From NCBI GenBank assembly GCA_902793405.1, contig CADBDH010000008.1, positions 82,140-146,139 of the forward strand: a stretch of DNA of 64,000 nt, given 5' to 3'. Shown here piece after piece: positions 29,201 through 36,807 of this stretch (positions are counted from its first letter, which is position 1; every line of letters begins with the position of its first letter). A program made the translations under genes and the position numbers. This DNA is from an uncultured Bacteroidales bacterium (GTDB taxonomy: Bacteria > Bacteroidota > Bacteroidia > Bacteroidales > Muribaculaceae). The notes below the pieces were generated by a model. It was not told the DNA's origin and did no database searches. It saw only the letters and a program-made list of their open reading frames with translations.

Positions 29201-30614
29201 TTGCGTTTAAGCGTATTTGCCTTTTGCCGGTTACGGAGTTTGAACCAACATAAATCGTTAATGTGCCTTCATAATAATCGCTCAAGCCAGATACTGTGGT
29301 TGTGACTGAGGGCGTGTAGCTCACGCTCTTGAGCACTTCGCCTGTATAGCAGTCGAGCACATAGATGGTAATACCCAGCTGGGTCGTCGAGCGTCCCCAC
29401 GCATCAAGCACATAACCGTTATAACAATATCCGCCGTCGGCATTGCTGTATCGTTCATATCGCAGAATGGAACCGACAGGGTTGTTCATGCTCGAGGTGC
29501 CGCTTACAAAGAGTCCGCCGCCCTCGCCGGGGATGGCATTGCCGGCCCTGTTCGAGGCCGCAAAGAGGCAGACCCTGTTGGGGTGGCTGTCACCAAAATT
29601 ATTGTGGATGAAGGTTTCCATGGTGCTACCCAAGTGGCCGTCGCGGGGACCGGTGGTAGTACTCCAGCTGTTGCTTACCACAAGGGGTTTCCCCTGAGCG
29701 TTGGCATAATCAATCGCCTGCTGATAGGCCGTGGCCATGTGCACGTTGTTTAGCCCATAGAAGCCTCCCAGGTACAGGTCGGCGCCAGGAGCCATACCGC
29801 CATAGGTGGCATTGGCGTGGTCGTCGGTAACAGTGATGTTAGTGCCGTTGACAATGACGCTCGAGCCGCCGGCAATCGAGCTGGTGTGCGTGCCGTGGTC
29901 CGAGTCCGAAGAGTCGGTAGTGGGCAACGAGCCGCTGCCGGTCCAGTTGGCGGTGACCGATGAGCCGTTGTAGCAATAAGCACCCTTGATGCGGGAGTTG
30001 CCGTTCTTGTCCTTGAAGGCGATGTGCTGGAAGTCGATGCCGCTGTCCATGATGGCGAGAATCACATCTTTACCGTCATATATCTGCTGCAAACCAGCCA
30101 GTTGCGCGTCTTGTGACAGCGTCAGCAAGTCGTCCACATTGCTGGCCTGGCGGGACAGGTTGGTTTCCTCTTGCATGAGTTCGCCCACCTCGACGAGGAT
30201 TACACCCTCGATAGCGGCAACCTCTTCAATCATGTCGATGGGGATGTAGGTGGTCAACAATCCGTCGCCCAGGTTGGCCAGGATGTCAACCCCCAAGTTC
30301 TCAAGGTCGGCGATGAATTCATCACCGGTCACTTGGATGAAGGACGTGATATATACCTTGCCGTTGATGGTGTCGGGCTTGGCGATGGGGCGCTTGTTGC
30401 GTGCCTCGGGCAAGGGAATCAAGTCAGGCTGTCCTGCCTTGATGGTGGGCGTGGGCTCGTCAAAGCTGATGCGGCCTGCCATCTCGTCCAGGAACATCAG
30501 GGTCGAGATAGACATTTTCTCGGCATTAGGAATGCTTTGCGCCAGCGCTGTCAGGCCGATGGCCATAAAGCCGAGCAACAGCGCGAAACGTATTTTGTTC
30601 ACTATCGTTTTCAT
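26265..30614 (-). CDS. Exported subtilisin-like (S8) serine protease with PFDG C-terminal tail
   Basis: A 1449-residue exported protease with a signal peptide ending LTALAQ. The S8 catalytic triad is visible: Asp in AIMDSGIDF (near 191), His in HGTHTSSIAGG (near 241) and Ser in GTSMATPAAAG (near 625). An insert between His and Ser contains a beta-rich region. After the protease domain come choice-of-anchor-like repeats (VTFEVEPGTTNTQTVAVSG, VTITINGTCAI and a second set near 1010-1100). The C-terminal third shares DNTYGA and VPYMFRVWL with the unrecognised large exported family, and ends PFDGVNIVVTRYNDGS...SKVIR. It starts 14 nt after the 513-residue gene and is co-transcribed with it. Likely an extracellular or surface protease, possibly maturing its exported neighbours. 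Confidence 0.88.
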   Translation of the reverse strand: MKTIVNKIRFALLLGFMAIGLTALAQSIPNAEKMSISTLMFLDEMAGRISFDEPTPTIKAGQPDLIPLPEARNKRPIAKPDTINGKVYITSFIQVTGDEFIADLENLGVDILANLGDGLLTTYIPIDMIEEVAAIEGVILVEVGELMQEETNLSRQASNVDDLLTLSQDAQLAGLQQIYDGKDVILAIMDSGIDFQHIAFKDKNGNSRIKGAYCYNGSSVTANWTGSGSLPTTDSSDSDHGTHTSSIAGGSSVIVNGTNITVTDDHANATYGGMAPGADLYLGGFYGLNNVHMATAYQQAIDYANAQGKPLVVSNSWSTTTGPRDGHLGSTMETFIHNNFGDSHPNRVCLFAASNRAGNAIPGEGGGLFVSGTSSMNNPVGSILRYERYSNADGGYCYNGYVLDAWGRSTTQLGITIYVLDCYTGEVLKSVSYTPSVTTTVSGLSDYYEGTLTIYVGSNSVTGKRQIRLNANALKSKSYDYEDNYYHSNYTLAVEVYPTSGSCIVDMWGGTIAYFNNSLTTSGHNWLQGTDDCSASDNSMWPEVISIGSYITREGGSSGNEVGDISPFSGYAIASVSPGGIDIPWISAPGQLIVSAFNHLNTGRSSTPLINNANYPYGAAQGTSMATPAAAGIVALWMQAAAQCGHQLTHSEIKQIMAETAIHDYWTDNGPNASHFGNGKINALAGVEYILNHYAVPTIYANPASVTFEVEPGTTNTQTVAVSGLMLTGNITATLNDNTGTYSINTTSLGTGGNLVITYSPDNEGTHNATITLTSPGATPVTITINGTCAIKTDATIADGTATNYYLPIYGNQYRNKQINQMIYPATMLAEIEGKKLKSMKFYSTGINFSGGAFNVSMGTTTLTTFPQTNYSRITGLTTVKTGQVAVSGGTELVITFDEPYEYNGGNLVIEFEVTSTGTSSTTYFYGINPGGYTSFNSYGTSINNNGRYGSGSRRQFLPKVTFEWEVEVDPVTAGTVSPNTLAYSDVIIGKSRTQTVTVTNTGNQNFTPVIDTTGLPSQFTVTGNGEVLPNGSINLTVTYSPTDEGPHNGSFTVTIGDQTYTVTVTGNGIVVNTILVSNEIMVPVYKSDLESAAHNIYSANDIANDEHMALKANCGDYVKVIVKDEEAVTRYNVERKANNEDEWTVVAMATHEEGNTFMPRNNDMTAQGDAVTFDGGATEMWLPVQDNVPNAKTVTMYVPVTVAHGKITQDNTYGAARRTRATDDIAMTIHVGGSKSDKRWGGHWNQALPDGTTADYCVYTPVITITTSDLDGETRVPYMFRVWLISEGAYNFDRDPETTGIVGTTPLESPYLLGEQVLTDVPSVQQVVIGENWDPETSPVRLQNAFGAPVSNARIEIVVRAYYHLVNSNANMLRDANDETPMFRFSQEGTEGYFDLPTGIIDLIGDRQVVSVTYVNTLGMQSSQPFDGVNIVVTRYNDGSIMTSKVIR

Positions 30615-30628
30615 ATCTTGATGGTGTT

Positions 30629-32170
30629 TTAGTCGTTAATTCTGATCATGCTGTTTGACTCGGTTTTGCTCTCCCCAACGGGTTCCATCATAGTCTTGCC
30701 GTCGATGCCCTTGAACTGGTCACTTTGGGACTCGGTGATATCGTGGTGGGGGGCTCCCGTGGGGGCGCCGTTGCCGCTGCTGATGACAATCTTGGTGAAG
30801 TCGATCGAGAAGGTGGTAGCGATGCCCCTGAACTCGATGGCGCCGCCAGCGGTAACGGGAATCGTCCACGTGTAGGTTTCTCCGGCACTGAAATTGTGCA
30901 ACACGCCATTGACGTACATCTCGCCGGCACCGTCGCTACCCGTGCTCGAGGTCATGGTCACATTCACGCTCTTGCCCATAAAGTAGGCAGGCATCATGTA
31001 AACGATCCTGCCGTAGGCGGTCATGTAGGCACACTGGCCGGCCGAGGGCGAATAGACGTTGGTATTGTAGAAATTCCAGTTGTTTTCGCCGACAAAGGCT
31101 GCAGCGCTCGGGGTGGCCGAGGTGGCGGCGGCAAAATCGGCGCTGGCATAGTAGTCCGTGCCCGCCGCGCTGCCGGCAGGAATCTCGATATTGGCATTGA
31201 AGTCGGCCTTGTAATTATAGTAACCCGGGTGGTCGTTGTTGGCCGTGCTCTCGGCGAAGGTGTCACTCACCTGCAACTCGTCCAGGTCAATCAGGTCATT
31301 GACCGTGTAGGTGCGGGGCTGCACGTCGAGCGGGCTCTCGTCACTCCATCCATCGTCACCCATCTGGCTGGCGGTGGGTGTCACCGTCATCAGGGGAATG
31401 TAGGAATCAGGCATAAGGCGGAAGCCGATTTGAGTGATATCGGGCGACTGATTAAGATAGTAGGAGCCATTCTGTTGGATGCCACCATAGATCGAGATGG
31501 TCTGACCGCTGCTCACATTGTAGAAAGTCTTGACAATGTATGAACCACCCGCGCTTACTTCTGAGCTGACATACCATCCCTCACCATTGAGGTTGGTGCC
31601 GAAGTAACCGCCTCGCACATTCGTGCCCACATAGACGATGAGCTGCACCGTGGCATTACTGTAGCCCTCGGGGATGGTGTAGGTGAGGCCTCCTTGAGCG
31701 GCGATATAGGCCGACCCGTTGGTCTGCCAGATCAGGCCATTGGACGTGGTTCCCCAGTTGGCGGGCAACATGCTGGCGGTGATAGTCGTCTCGCTCGAGG
31801 GAGCGTTTGTGAAACTCAGCGCACTGATGTACTTAGGCTCGGGAATGCTGTCTTTGGCCGAGAGGTTCAGGCGGACGGCAGGGCTGAATTCGCTGTCGTT
31901 CTCGCTCTGGCGGTAGATGGTGACAAGGTTGTCACCCTGGTTGAGCATGCCGGCGGTAATAGGGTAGTCCTTGTTGAGCTGATAGAAGCCCAGGACGTTC
32001 TCATACTCATTGCGCTCGGCATCGCTGACAAAGGTGCTCTTGTTGTCAACCAGCCTGAGCCCGATGCGTTGAGCCGCTGGCGAGGTTCCGGCAGGCGCTT
32101 GAGCCCACGCGCCATTCCAGCCCACTGCCAGCAGCAGGCTGCACACGATGGTAGTCATTAATTGTTTCAT
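30629..32170 (-). CDS. Exported protein of unknown function preceding the subtilase
   Basis: A 513-residue exported protein. The signal peptide contains SLLLAVGW, the same core as in two of the large exported proteins nearby. I do not recognise a named domain. A beta-rich module (YTIPEGYSNATVQLIVYVG) and a segment VSDTFAESTANNDHPGYYNY match parts of the large family (compare LFVDQFAASTALNDHP). A second beta-rich module follows (YMMPAYFMGKSVNVTM with MYVNGVLHNF). It ends without the PFDG tail or dockerin. It is first in a two-gene operon with the subtilase, 14 nt apart, so it may be a partner, substrate or inhibitor of that protease; this is inference. Confidence 0.7.
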   Translation of the reverse strand: MKQLMTTIVCSLLLAVGWNGAWAQAPAGTSPAAQRIGLRLVDNKSTFVSDAERNEYENVLGFYQLNKDYPITAGMLNQGDNLVTIYRQSENDSEFSPAVRLNLSAKDSIPEPKYISALSFTNAPSSETTITASMLPANWGTTSNGLIWQTNGSAYIAAQGGLTYTIPEGYSNATVQLIVYVGTNVRGGYFGTNLNGEGWYVSSEVSAGGSYIVKTFYNVSSGQTISIYGGIQQNGSYYLNQSPDITQIGFRLMPDSYIPLMTVTPTASQMGDDGWSDESPLDVQPRTYTVNDLIDLDELQVSDTFAESTANNDHPGYYNYKADFNANIEIPAGSAAGTDYYASADFAAATSATPSAAAFVGENNWNFYNTNVYSPSAGQCAYMTAYGRIVYMMPAYFMGKSVNVTMTSSTGSDGAGEMYVNGVLHNFSAGETYTWTIPVTAGGAIEFRGIATTFSIDFTKIVISSGNGAPTGAPHHDITESQSDQFKGIDGKTMMEPVGESKTESNSMIRIND

Positions 32171-32367
32171 TTCAATTGAGAATTATATGAATAATGTACA
32201 GAATTCAATTTGAAGCTCTGTCGGATTTTGGTTATGTCGAGCACCTCTTTACTTGGCATCACAGTTTTGGGGGTCCATGAGGCATCGTTTTGGTCTCCTG
32301 CCACATTTTAGTATTCAAACGGGCGGGATATGAGCATTCACTTGTCAAGAGGTTGCTGCTCAGGCTG

Positions 32368-32399
32368 CAAAGATAACTAAATCTTTCGAAACTACACAA
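32368..32399 (-). promoter_or_regulatory. Promoter of the subtilase operon
   Basis: On the minus strand TTG (32399-32397) and TATCTTTG (32375-32368) are 21 nt apart, with a leader of about 190 nt. Confidence 0.6.
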
Positions 32400-32433
32400 T
32401 TAATCTCAGAGAGTTGGCCCCCGATAGCCAGTA

Positions 32434-32519
32434 AAACGCAAAATCTGTACAAACCGAACACCATAATGCCTCCATCGATGGTTGAGATGCCGCCAAATTT
32501 ATCTAAGATTTTGCGTCTC
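32434..32519. repeat. Degenerate copy of the GAGACGCAA inverted repeat
   Basis: ACGCAAAATCT (32436-32446) and AAGATTTTGCGTCT (32505-32518) form an inverted pair. The intact version stands at 39957-40038 in the equivalent position of the next spacer. Confidence 0.5.
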
Positions 32520-32606
32520 ATGCCCAGCAATAGAAAAACAAATCCAGTCCGTCCAGCAAAGCCGCTTCAGCGGCGGTCCAGCAGGTCCAGTCCATCCAGC
32601 AGGAGT

Positions 32607-32646
32607 AAAAAAAACAGGGGACACGCTGTCGACAGCGACCCCCTGG
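32607..32646 (-). terminator. Intrinsic terminator of the split-family operon
   Basis: On the minus strand CCAGGGGG, an inner palindrome CGCTGTCGACAGCG and CCCCTG form a strong hairpin followed by eight T. It is nearly identical to the terminator at 40122-40161. Confidence 0.85.
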
Positions 32647-32684
32647 ATCAAAATCCTCATTTTTTAACTGTGGTATAAATAATT

Positions 32685-32697
32685 ACTATGAAACAAT
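32685..32697 (+). repeat. 13-bp inverted repeat, left arm of unit 1
   Basis: ACTATGAAACAAT. Its reverse complement is at 39676-39688 in the leader of the operon, so the operon is bracketed by the pair. Confidence 0.7.
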
Positions 32698-32751
32698 TAC
32701 TAATTTAAGTATTTTGGGATTTTATTTCGTTTTTAGGCCTCTAGCCCTCCG

Positions 32752-32796
32752 CCTTTAGTCTTTAGCTAACTGGGCGAAAGCCCGCTAAAGACCAAA
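32752..32796. repeat. Strong hairpin with GAAA tetraloop
   Basis: CTTTAGTCTTTAGC pairs with GCTAAAGACCAAAG around an inner GGGC-GAAA-GCCC hairpin. It lies 25-69 nt after the stop at 32821, before the terminator, so it would sit in the 3' UTR. Confidence 0.55.
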
Positions 32797-32820
32797 GACG
32801 TCGAGACTAAAGATAGGGCG

Positions 32821-35800
32821 TTACTTGGTGATAACCTTGGTCACCGAAATGGCACCGTCGCTGTAGCGGTTAACAACGATGTTAATGCCATCGAACGGCT
32901 TGTTGCTGGTCATACCCTGCATGTTGTAGTACATGGTCTCTACAATCTCGCCATGGTTGGCAATCTCAATCACGCCGGTAGCGGGATCCGGAGCCTTACC
33001 AGGCGACTGGGTACCATAACCTGCAGGATCACCTTCGGCATTGGCCCTGGTGGGAATCCACGGGGTGTGGCCTTCGCCAGTGCCCTTCACGATGTAGTAG
33101 AAGCGAACGAACACTTCCAGGTCAGCGAGGCTGATGCTGGACATGTAGGCCAACTCATCCAGAGCACCGAACATGGCATTCACGTCGTCCTGATCCCACG
33201 GGCCAAGAGGCTTGCCATTTTCATCATAGCCGGCAGGTCTGTCAACCTTCATCTTCTTGAAGGTGTAGGTAACAGCACCACCATCACCAGTTCCTTCGGT
33301 GATCTCAACGCCGTTGTAATCAGGATTGTCAATCTCGCCATCCTCGGTGGTCAACTTCTTCGGTTGATTGTTCTTCGGGTCGTTGATATAGCCGCTCCAA
33401 ACGCAGATCGGGCCCTTGGTCGTACCCTCACCGGCATCCAGGTGCTCGCCATCATAGGGGCCATCACCTGCAGGAACAACGGTGTAGGGACGCAGCTTGT
33501 TGTTATCACTCTTGACGAAGATGCGGAACATGTAAGGCTCATAATCCAGCGTGTTCACCGTGGGCATGGTAGCGGTAGCCACAACGTTGTCCAGGATGTA
33601 GAGGCTGGCGGGACCACCCTCGGCTGTCCAGTTTACAGAGTTCCAACTGTTCGTCTGGCGCTCAGCCTTCGGGGCTTCGCTAGAAGACATAGCTACGTCG
33701 GCAACACCAGTTGTCCAAACCGAAGCACCATAGCTGTTGTGGGTAGGATTGTTCTCGTCGTAGTTCACGCGGTCAAATCCCATGGTCCAGACAACGGGCA
33801 CATAAGCCTTGTAGTCGTTATAGTCACCAGTGATGGTGTCAAGGTCAAGCTGCACGTGCGGGCCGGGAGCAACCGAGTCATTGTAGTTGTAAACCAGATT
33901 ACCCTTGGCGTCGTATTTCAGCGTCTGGCGGTAGTTACCGATAGACGTGCGCTGCAAGATGGCATTCCAGCCCCAGTAACGTTCACCATCAGCTTCTTCC
34001 TCACGCTCAACAGTGTAGAAGAAGGGTGATGACAGCTCTGACAGGTTGAAGTCCATAGCGGCATTCTCAACGTCCATTGTGAGCTTGGCATCCTTGTCGT
34101 CGTCAATCTGCTTCAAGGTGTAGAAGCCCTGGCCCTTCGAGCCGGTCTTCTCTACATATACCTCGACATCGTTCGACGAGCGTTGACGCACCTGGGTCTC
34201 CTTCAGTGTATACTTGTACATGAAGGGGTGGCTGTTGTCCTCGGGGATGTCCACCGAGAAGCGGTCAACAAACATCAGCTTGCTCATGTCGATAGGAGTA
34301 GAAGCATTCTCGGGCTGAGGATCCAGCAGAGTGTAGCCGCTCATGTTCATGGCGGGAATGGTATAAGTCTCCTCGGCCGTGCGGCTGACGGCCAGGTCAC
34401 CCTCTTGGTTGGTGGCCTGGACGGTGATGGTCATCTCGCGAGAGTGCTCCTCAACAGTGAACGAAACACTGCCATTACCGGTGGCAATCGGGTCGCCGGC
34501 GGTACCGCCGTGTTCAGCATCATCGATATATACCGATACCTCACCAGTACCGGTTACAGTGATGGTGTAAGTACCGTCACCGTTGTTGGTCATGGTGATG
34601 TTAGGCATCGGGCTGCGGCCAAACTCGGGAATATTAATGGTCTCGGTGGCCGTTGCACTGCGCTGATGGTTGGGCTCAATGGCGGTAGCCGTAGCGGTCA
34701 CGGTGCGCTCGTCATTGCCGAGCGGGATGATGATCTGTGCCGAGCCGTCACCACTGGCGCTCTGGCCATCGGCTTCAAGGGTCACCGTGCCGTTACCGGT
34801 AGCGGTAATCACCATATTGTTACCAACAACCTCATAGGTGATAACGGGCGTAGCTGTGATGGGCAGCGCGGGAACATATACCGGTGCGGTTGCCTCATCG
34901 CTGACGCGTTTGCCGTCTTCCTGTGCGGTAGCGGTAGCGGTCAGGTTCTGATCAGCGGTGCCACGGTCAATAGTGATGCTGACACTTCCAATACCCGTTT
35001 CGGTGCGGTCACCAATCGTCAAAGTTACCTCAGCAGTGGGATCGGTAGCCGTGGCGGTTACGGTAACATCAGTAGCAGTGGGATCACCAACGGTAATCGT
35101 CGGCTTCTCTGTCTTGGGAATCTGGCTCTTGAAGATCAGCTGCACGGTCAGGTCGCCACGTTCACTATAGTCAGCAGTGTACCATTGCTGAACGTAAGTG
35201 GTGGTTGTTACTTGGCCAACGATACTTATGGACATAATGCTCACATAAGAGTCTCCCAAGGATATGGTGATACCATTGGTCGCATCAACATTATTCCATG
35301 TGAAATCACTGAAGGTCGTTGAAGAAAGAGTCTGGCTAGCACCATTCACGCTCAAAGTACGGTTACTGCCTGAATATTTCGCGGCGTTAATGATGACTTG
35401 AACAGTACTATTGCCATTCAACATGCTGGCAGGAATGGTGATGGTACCGCCACCACTTAGCCACATACTGCCATCATCGTTATCAGAAAATGAGGTTACG
35501 GTTCCACTGCCGTTGCGTGCTGACCATCCATTAGGTACAGCATAGCTGCCCGAAGATGCATACCACCCCGTCAATTCTCCAGTACTTGTTGATGTTTCAG
35601 GTCCATACCTGAAAACGTAGTGGTTGTGACCGGTGCTTTGGTCATTCAAGCCAATCGGGAAACGGTAATAGGTCTCTTCGTTGGTGGGATACTGCAGAAC
35701 GGTGTAACCCATCCTCAGGGCCTCGACATCGCTAGCCACATTGAACACAATCGGCTCGGGCAGGTAGAACTCATGCCAATTGCCTCCATCTCCAGTGTAA

Positions 35801-36804
35801 CCACCATTCAGCTCAACATAATTGGGAGTCGTCGAGCCGGTAGGAGGTATGGTCCATGTGAAATCTTGGAACGAAGGATTCTCGTTTGTAACGGTTTTCT
35901 CTGTTCCATTTACAGTGATTCCTAAGTTTTGAGTGCCGTATCCAGCATCAACGCCAGCATTGATGACAACTGTGAGATCGCCACTATAGCCTCTATCATT
36001 GAACAAGCTTGAGGGAATGGTAATAATACCACCACCACTAGAGCTGCCATAGGTCATGAAATAACTGCCATCGTTGTTGCTTGCAAAGTGGCTAGTACTT
36101 GTCCATACCCAACTAGAGGGAGTTGTGGTCTCATCGGTGGCTCCTACCCATTGTGTAACCACAGTAGAGCCGCTATATACAATAATTGACTTGAAACCGA
36201 CATAACCATTATTGGCTTCAATGACGATGTCACCGTAAGAGTCAACTGAAGCTGCACCGGCTATGTTGGGCAGGTTCCAGGTATGAATATTGTCCATATC
36301 GAAACTTGATGCAGTGCGGGGATAGGCAATGAAGTCACTCACCTTATGGATGCGTGAAGTGTTGCCACCCAGTGCAAGGCGGAAGCCGACAATCTCATCA
36401 CCCACATAGTTGATGAACTCGTCTCGTGTCAATTCGGTTGTAACAGTAATCCATTGGGGATCGGGATAAGCTGAATGGTAACCCATGGCTGTGCTACCCA
36501 CGTTGTCTCCCTCAAAGGGACCAACGGTATATTCATCGGCGTTGATCTTGAGCGGGGCGCGCCATGCACCGGCTGCCGATGAGGCAGCATCGGTGTTGCT
36601 TGCTGCCTGCAGGATGCTCGACATGCCATTGATGCCCGAGAGCAACTCGTTCATCGTCGGAATCTGGGCCTTGGTCTTTGCGACTGTTGTCGTTTGGGTC
36701 GGGTGCACACCACTCTTGTTAAAAGCCTTGGATTCCACAACTTGCGCATTAAGCGACAGTGAGAGCAGCGAGATGGCTGCCAGAATCATATATATCTTTT
36801 TCAT
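32821..36804 (-). CDS. Large exported protein, C-terminal-half paralog with PFDG tail
   Basis: A 1327-residue exported protein with a signal peptide ending LSLNAQ. The N-terminal about 800 residues hold beta-rich modules (ITIPSSLFNDRGYSGDL, ITIPASMLNGNSTVQVIIN) and several Ig-like or bacterial repeat units (ITATPVITYEV, NITMTNNGDGTYTITVTGTG). From about residue 855 it matches only the C-terminal half of the unrecognised family: LMFVDRFSVDIPEDNSHP, NSYGASVWTTGVA, YEPYMFRIFV and GPICVWSGYI. It ends in YYNMQG...PFDGINIVV...TKVITK. The missing N-terminal half is encoded by the gene just upstream, 3 nt away. The two together therefore correspond to a single paralog such as the 962-residue protein. 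Function unknown; probably extracellular. Confidence 0.75.
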   Translation of the reverse strand: MKKIYMILAAISLLSLSLNAQVVESKAFNKSGVHPTQTTTVAKTKAQIPTMNELLSGINGMSSILQAASNTDAASSAAGAWRAPLKINADEYTVGPFEGDNVGSTAMGYHSAYPDPQWITVTTELTRDEFINYVGDEIVGFRLALGGNTSRIHKVSDFIAYPRTASSFDMDNIHTWNLPNIAGAASVDSYGDIVIEANNGYVGFKSIIVYSGSTVVTQWVGATDETTTPSSWVWTSTSHFASNNDGSYFMTYGSSSGGGIITIPSSLFNDRGYSGDLTVVINAGVDAGYGTQNLGITVNGTEKTVTNENPSFQDFTWTIPPTGSTTPNYVELNGGYTGDGGNWHEFYLPEPIVFNVASDVEALRMGYTVLQYPTNEETYYRFPIGLNDQSTGHNHYVFRYGPETSTSTGELTGWYASSGSYAVPNGWSARNGSGTVTSFSDNDDGSMWLSGGGTITIPASMLNGNSTVQVIINAAKYSGSNRTLSVNGASQTLSSTTFSDFTWNNVDATNGITISLGDSYVSIMSISIVGQVTTTTYVQQWYTADYSERGDLTVQLIFKSQIPKTEKPTITVGDPTATDVTVTATATDPTAEVTLTIGDRTETGIGSVSITIDRGTADQNLTATATAQEDGKRVSDEATAPVYVPALPITATPVITYEVVGNNMVITATGNGTVTLEADGQSASGDGSAQIIIPLGNDERTVTATATAIEPNHQRSATATETINIPEFGRSPMPNITMTNNGDGTYTITVTGTGEVSVYIDDAEHGGTAGDPIATGNGSVSFTVEEHSREMTITVQATNQEGDLAVSRTAEETYTIPAMNMSGYTLLDPQPENASTPIDMSKLMFVDRFSVDIPEDNSHPFMYKYTLKETQVRQRSSNDVEVYVEKTGSKGQGFYTLKQIDDDKDAKLTMDVENAAMDFNLSELSSPFFYTVEREEEADGERYWGWNAILQRTSIGNYRQTLKYDAKGNLVYNYNDSVAPGPHVQLDLDTITGDYNDYKAYVPVVWTMGFDRVNYDENNPTHNSYGASVWTTGVADVAMSSSEAPKAERQTNSWNSVNWTAEGGPASLYILDNVVATATMPTVNTLDYEPYMFRIFVKSDNNKLRPYTVVPAGDGPYDGEHLDAGEGTTKGPICVWSGYINDPKNNQPKKLTTEDGEIDNPDYNGVEITEGTGDGGAVTYTFKKMKVDRPAGYDENGKPLGPWDQDDVNAMFGALDELAYMSSISLADLEVFVRFYYIVKGTGEGHTPWIPTRANAEGDPAGYGTQSPGKAPDPATGVIEIANHGEIVETMYYNMQGMTSNKPFDGINIVVNRYSDGAISVTKVITK

Positions 36805-36807
36805 CGC

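Larger units (their letters stand above)
32607..32702. repeat. Direct repeat copy 1 (terminator plus flank)
   Basis: About 96 bp, closely matching 40122-40218. It contains the terminator, then ATCCTCATTTT, AACTGTGGT and ATTACTATGAAACAATTACTA. Both copies lie downstream of paralogous exported-protein genes and so mark one end of a duplicated segment. Confidence 0.8.
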
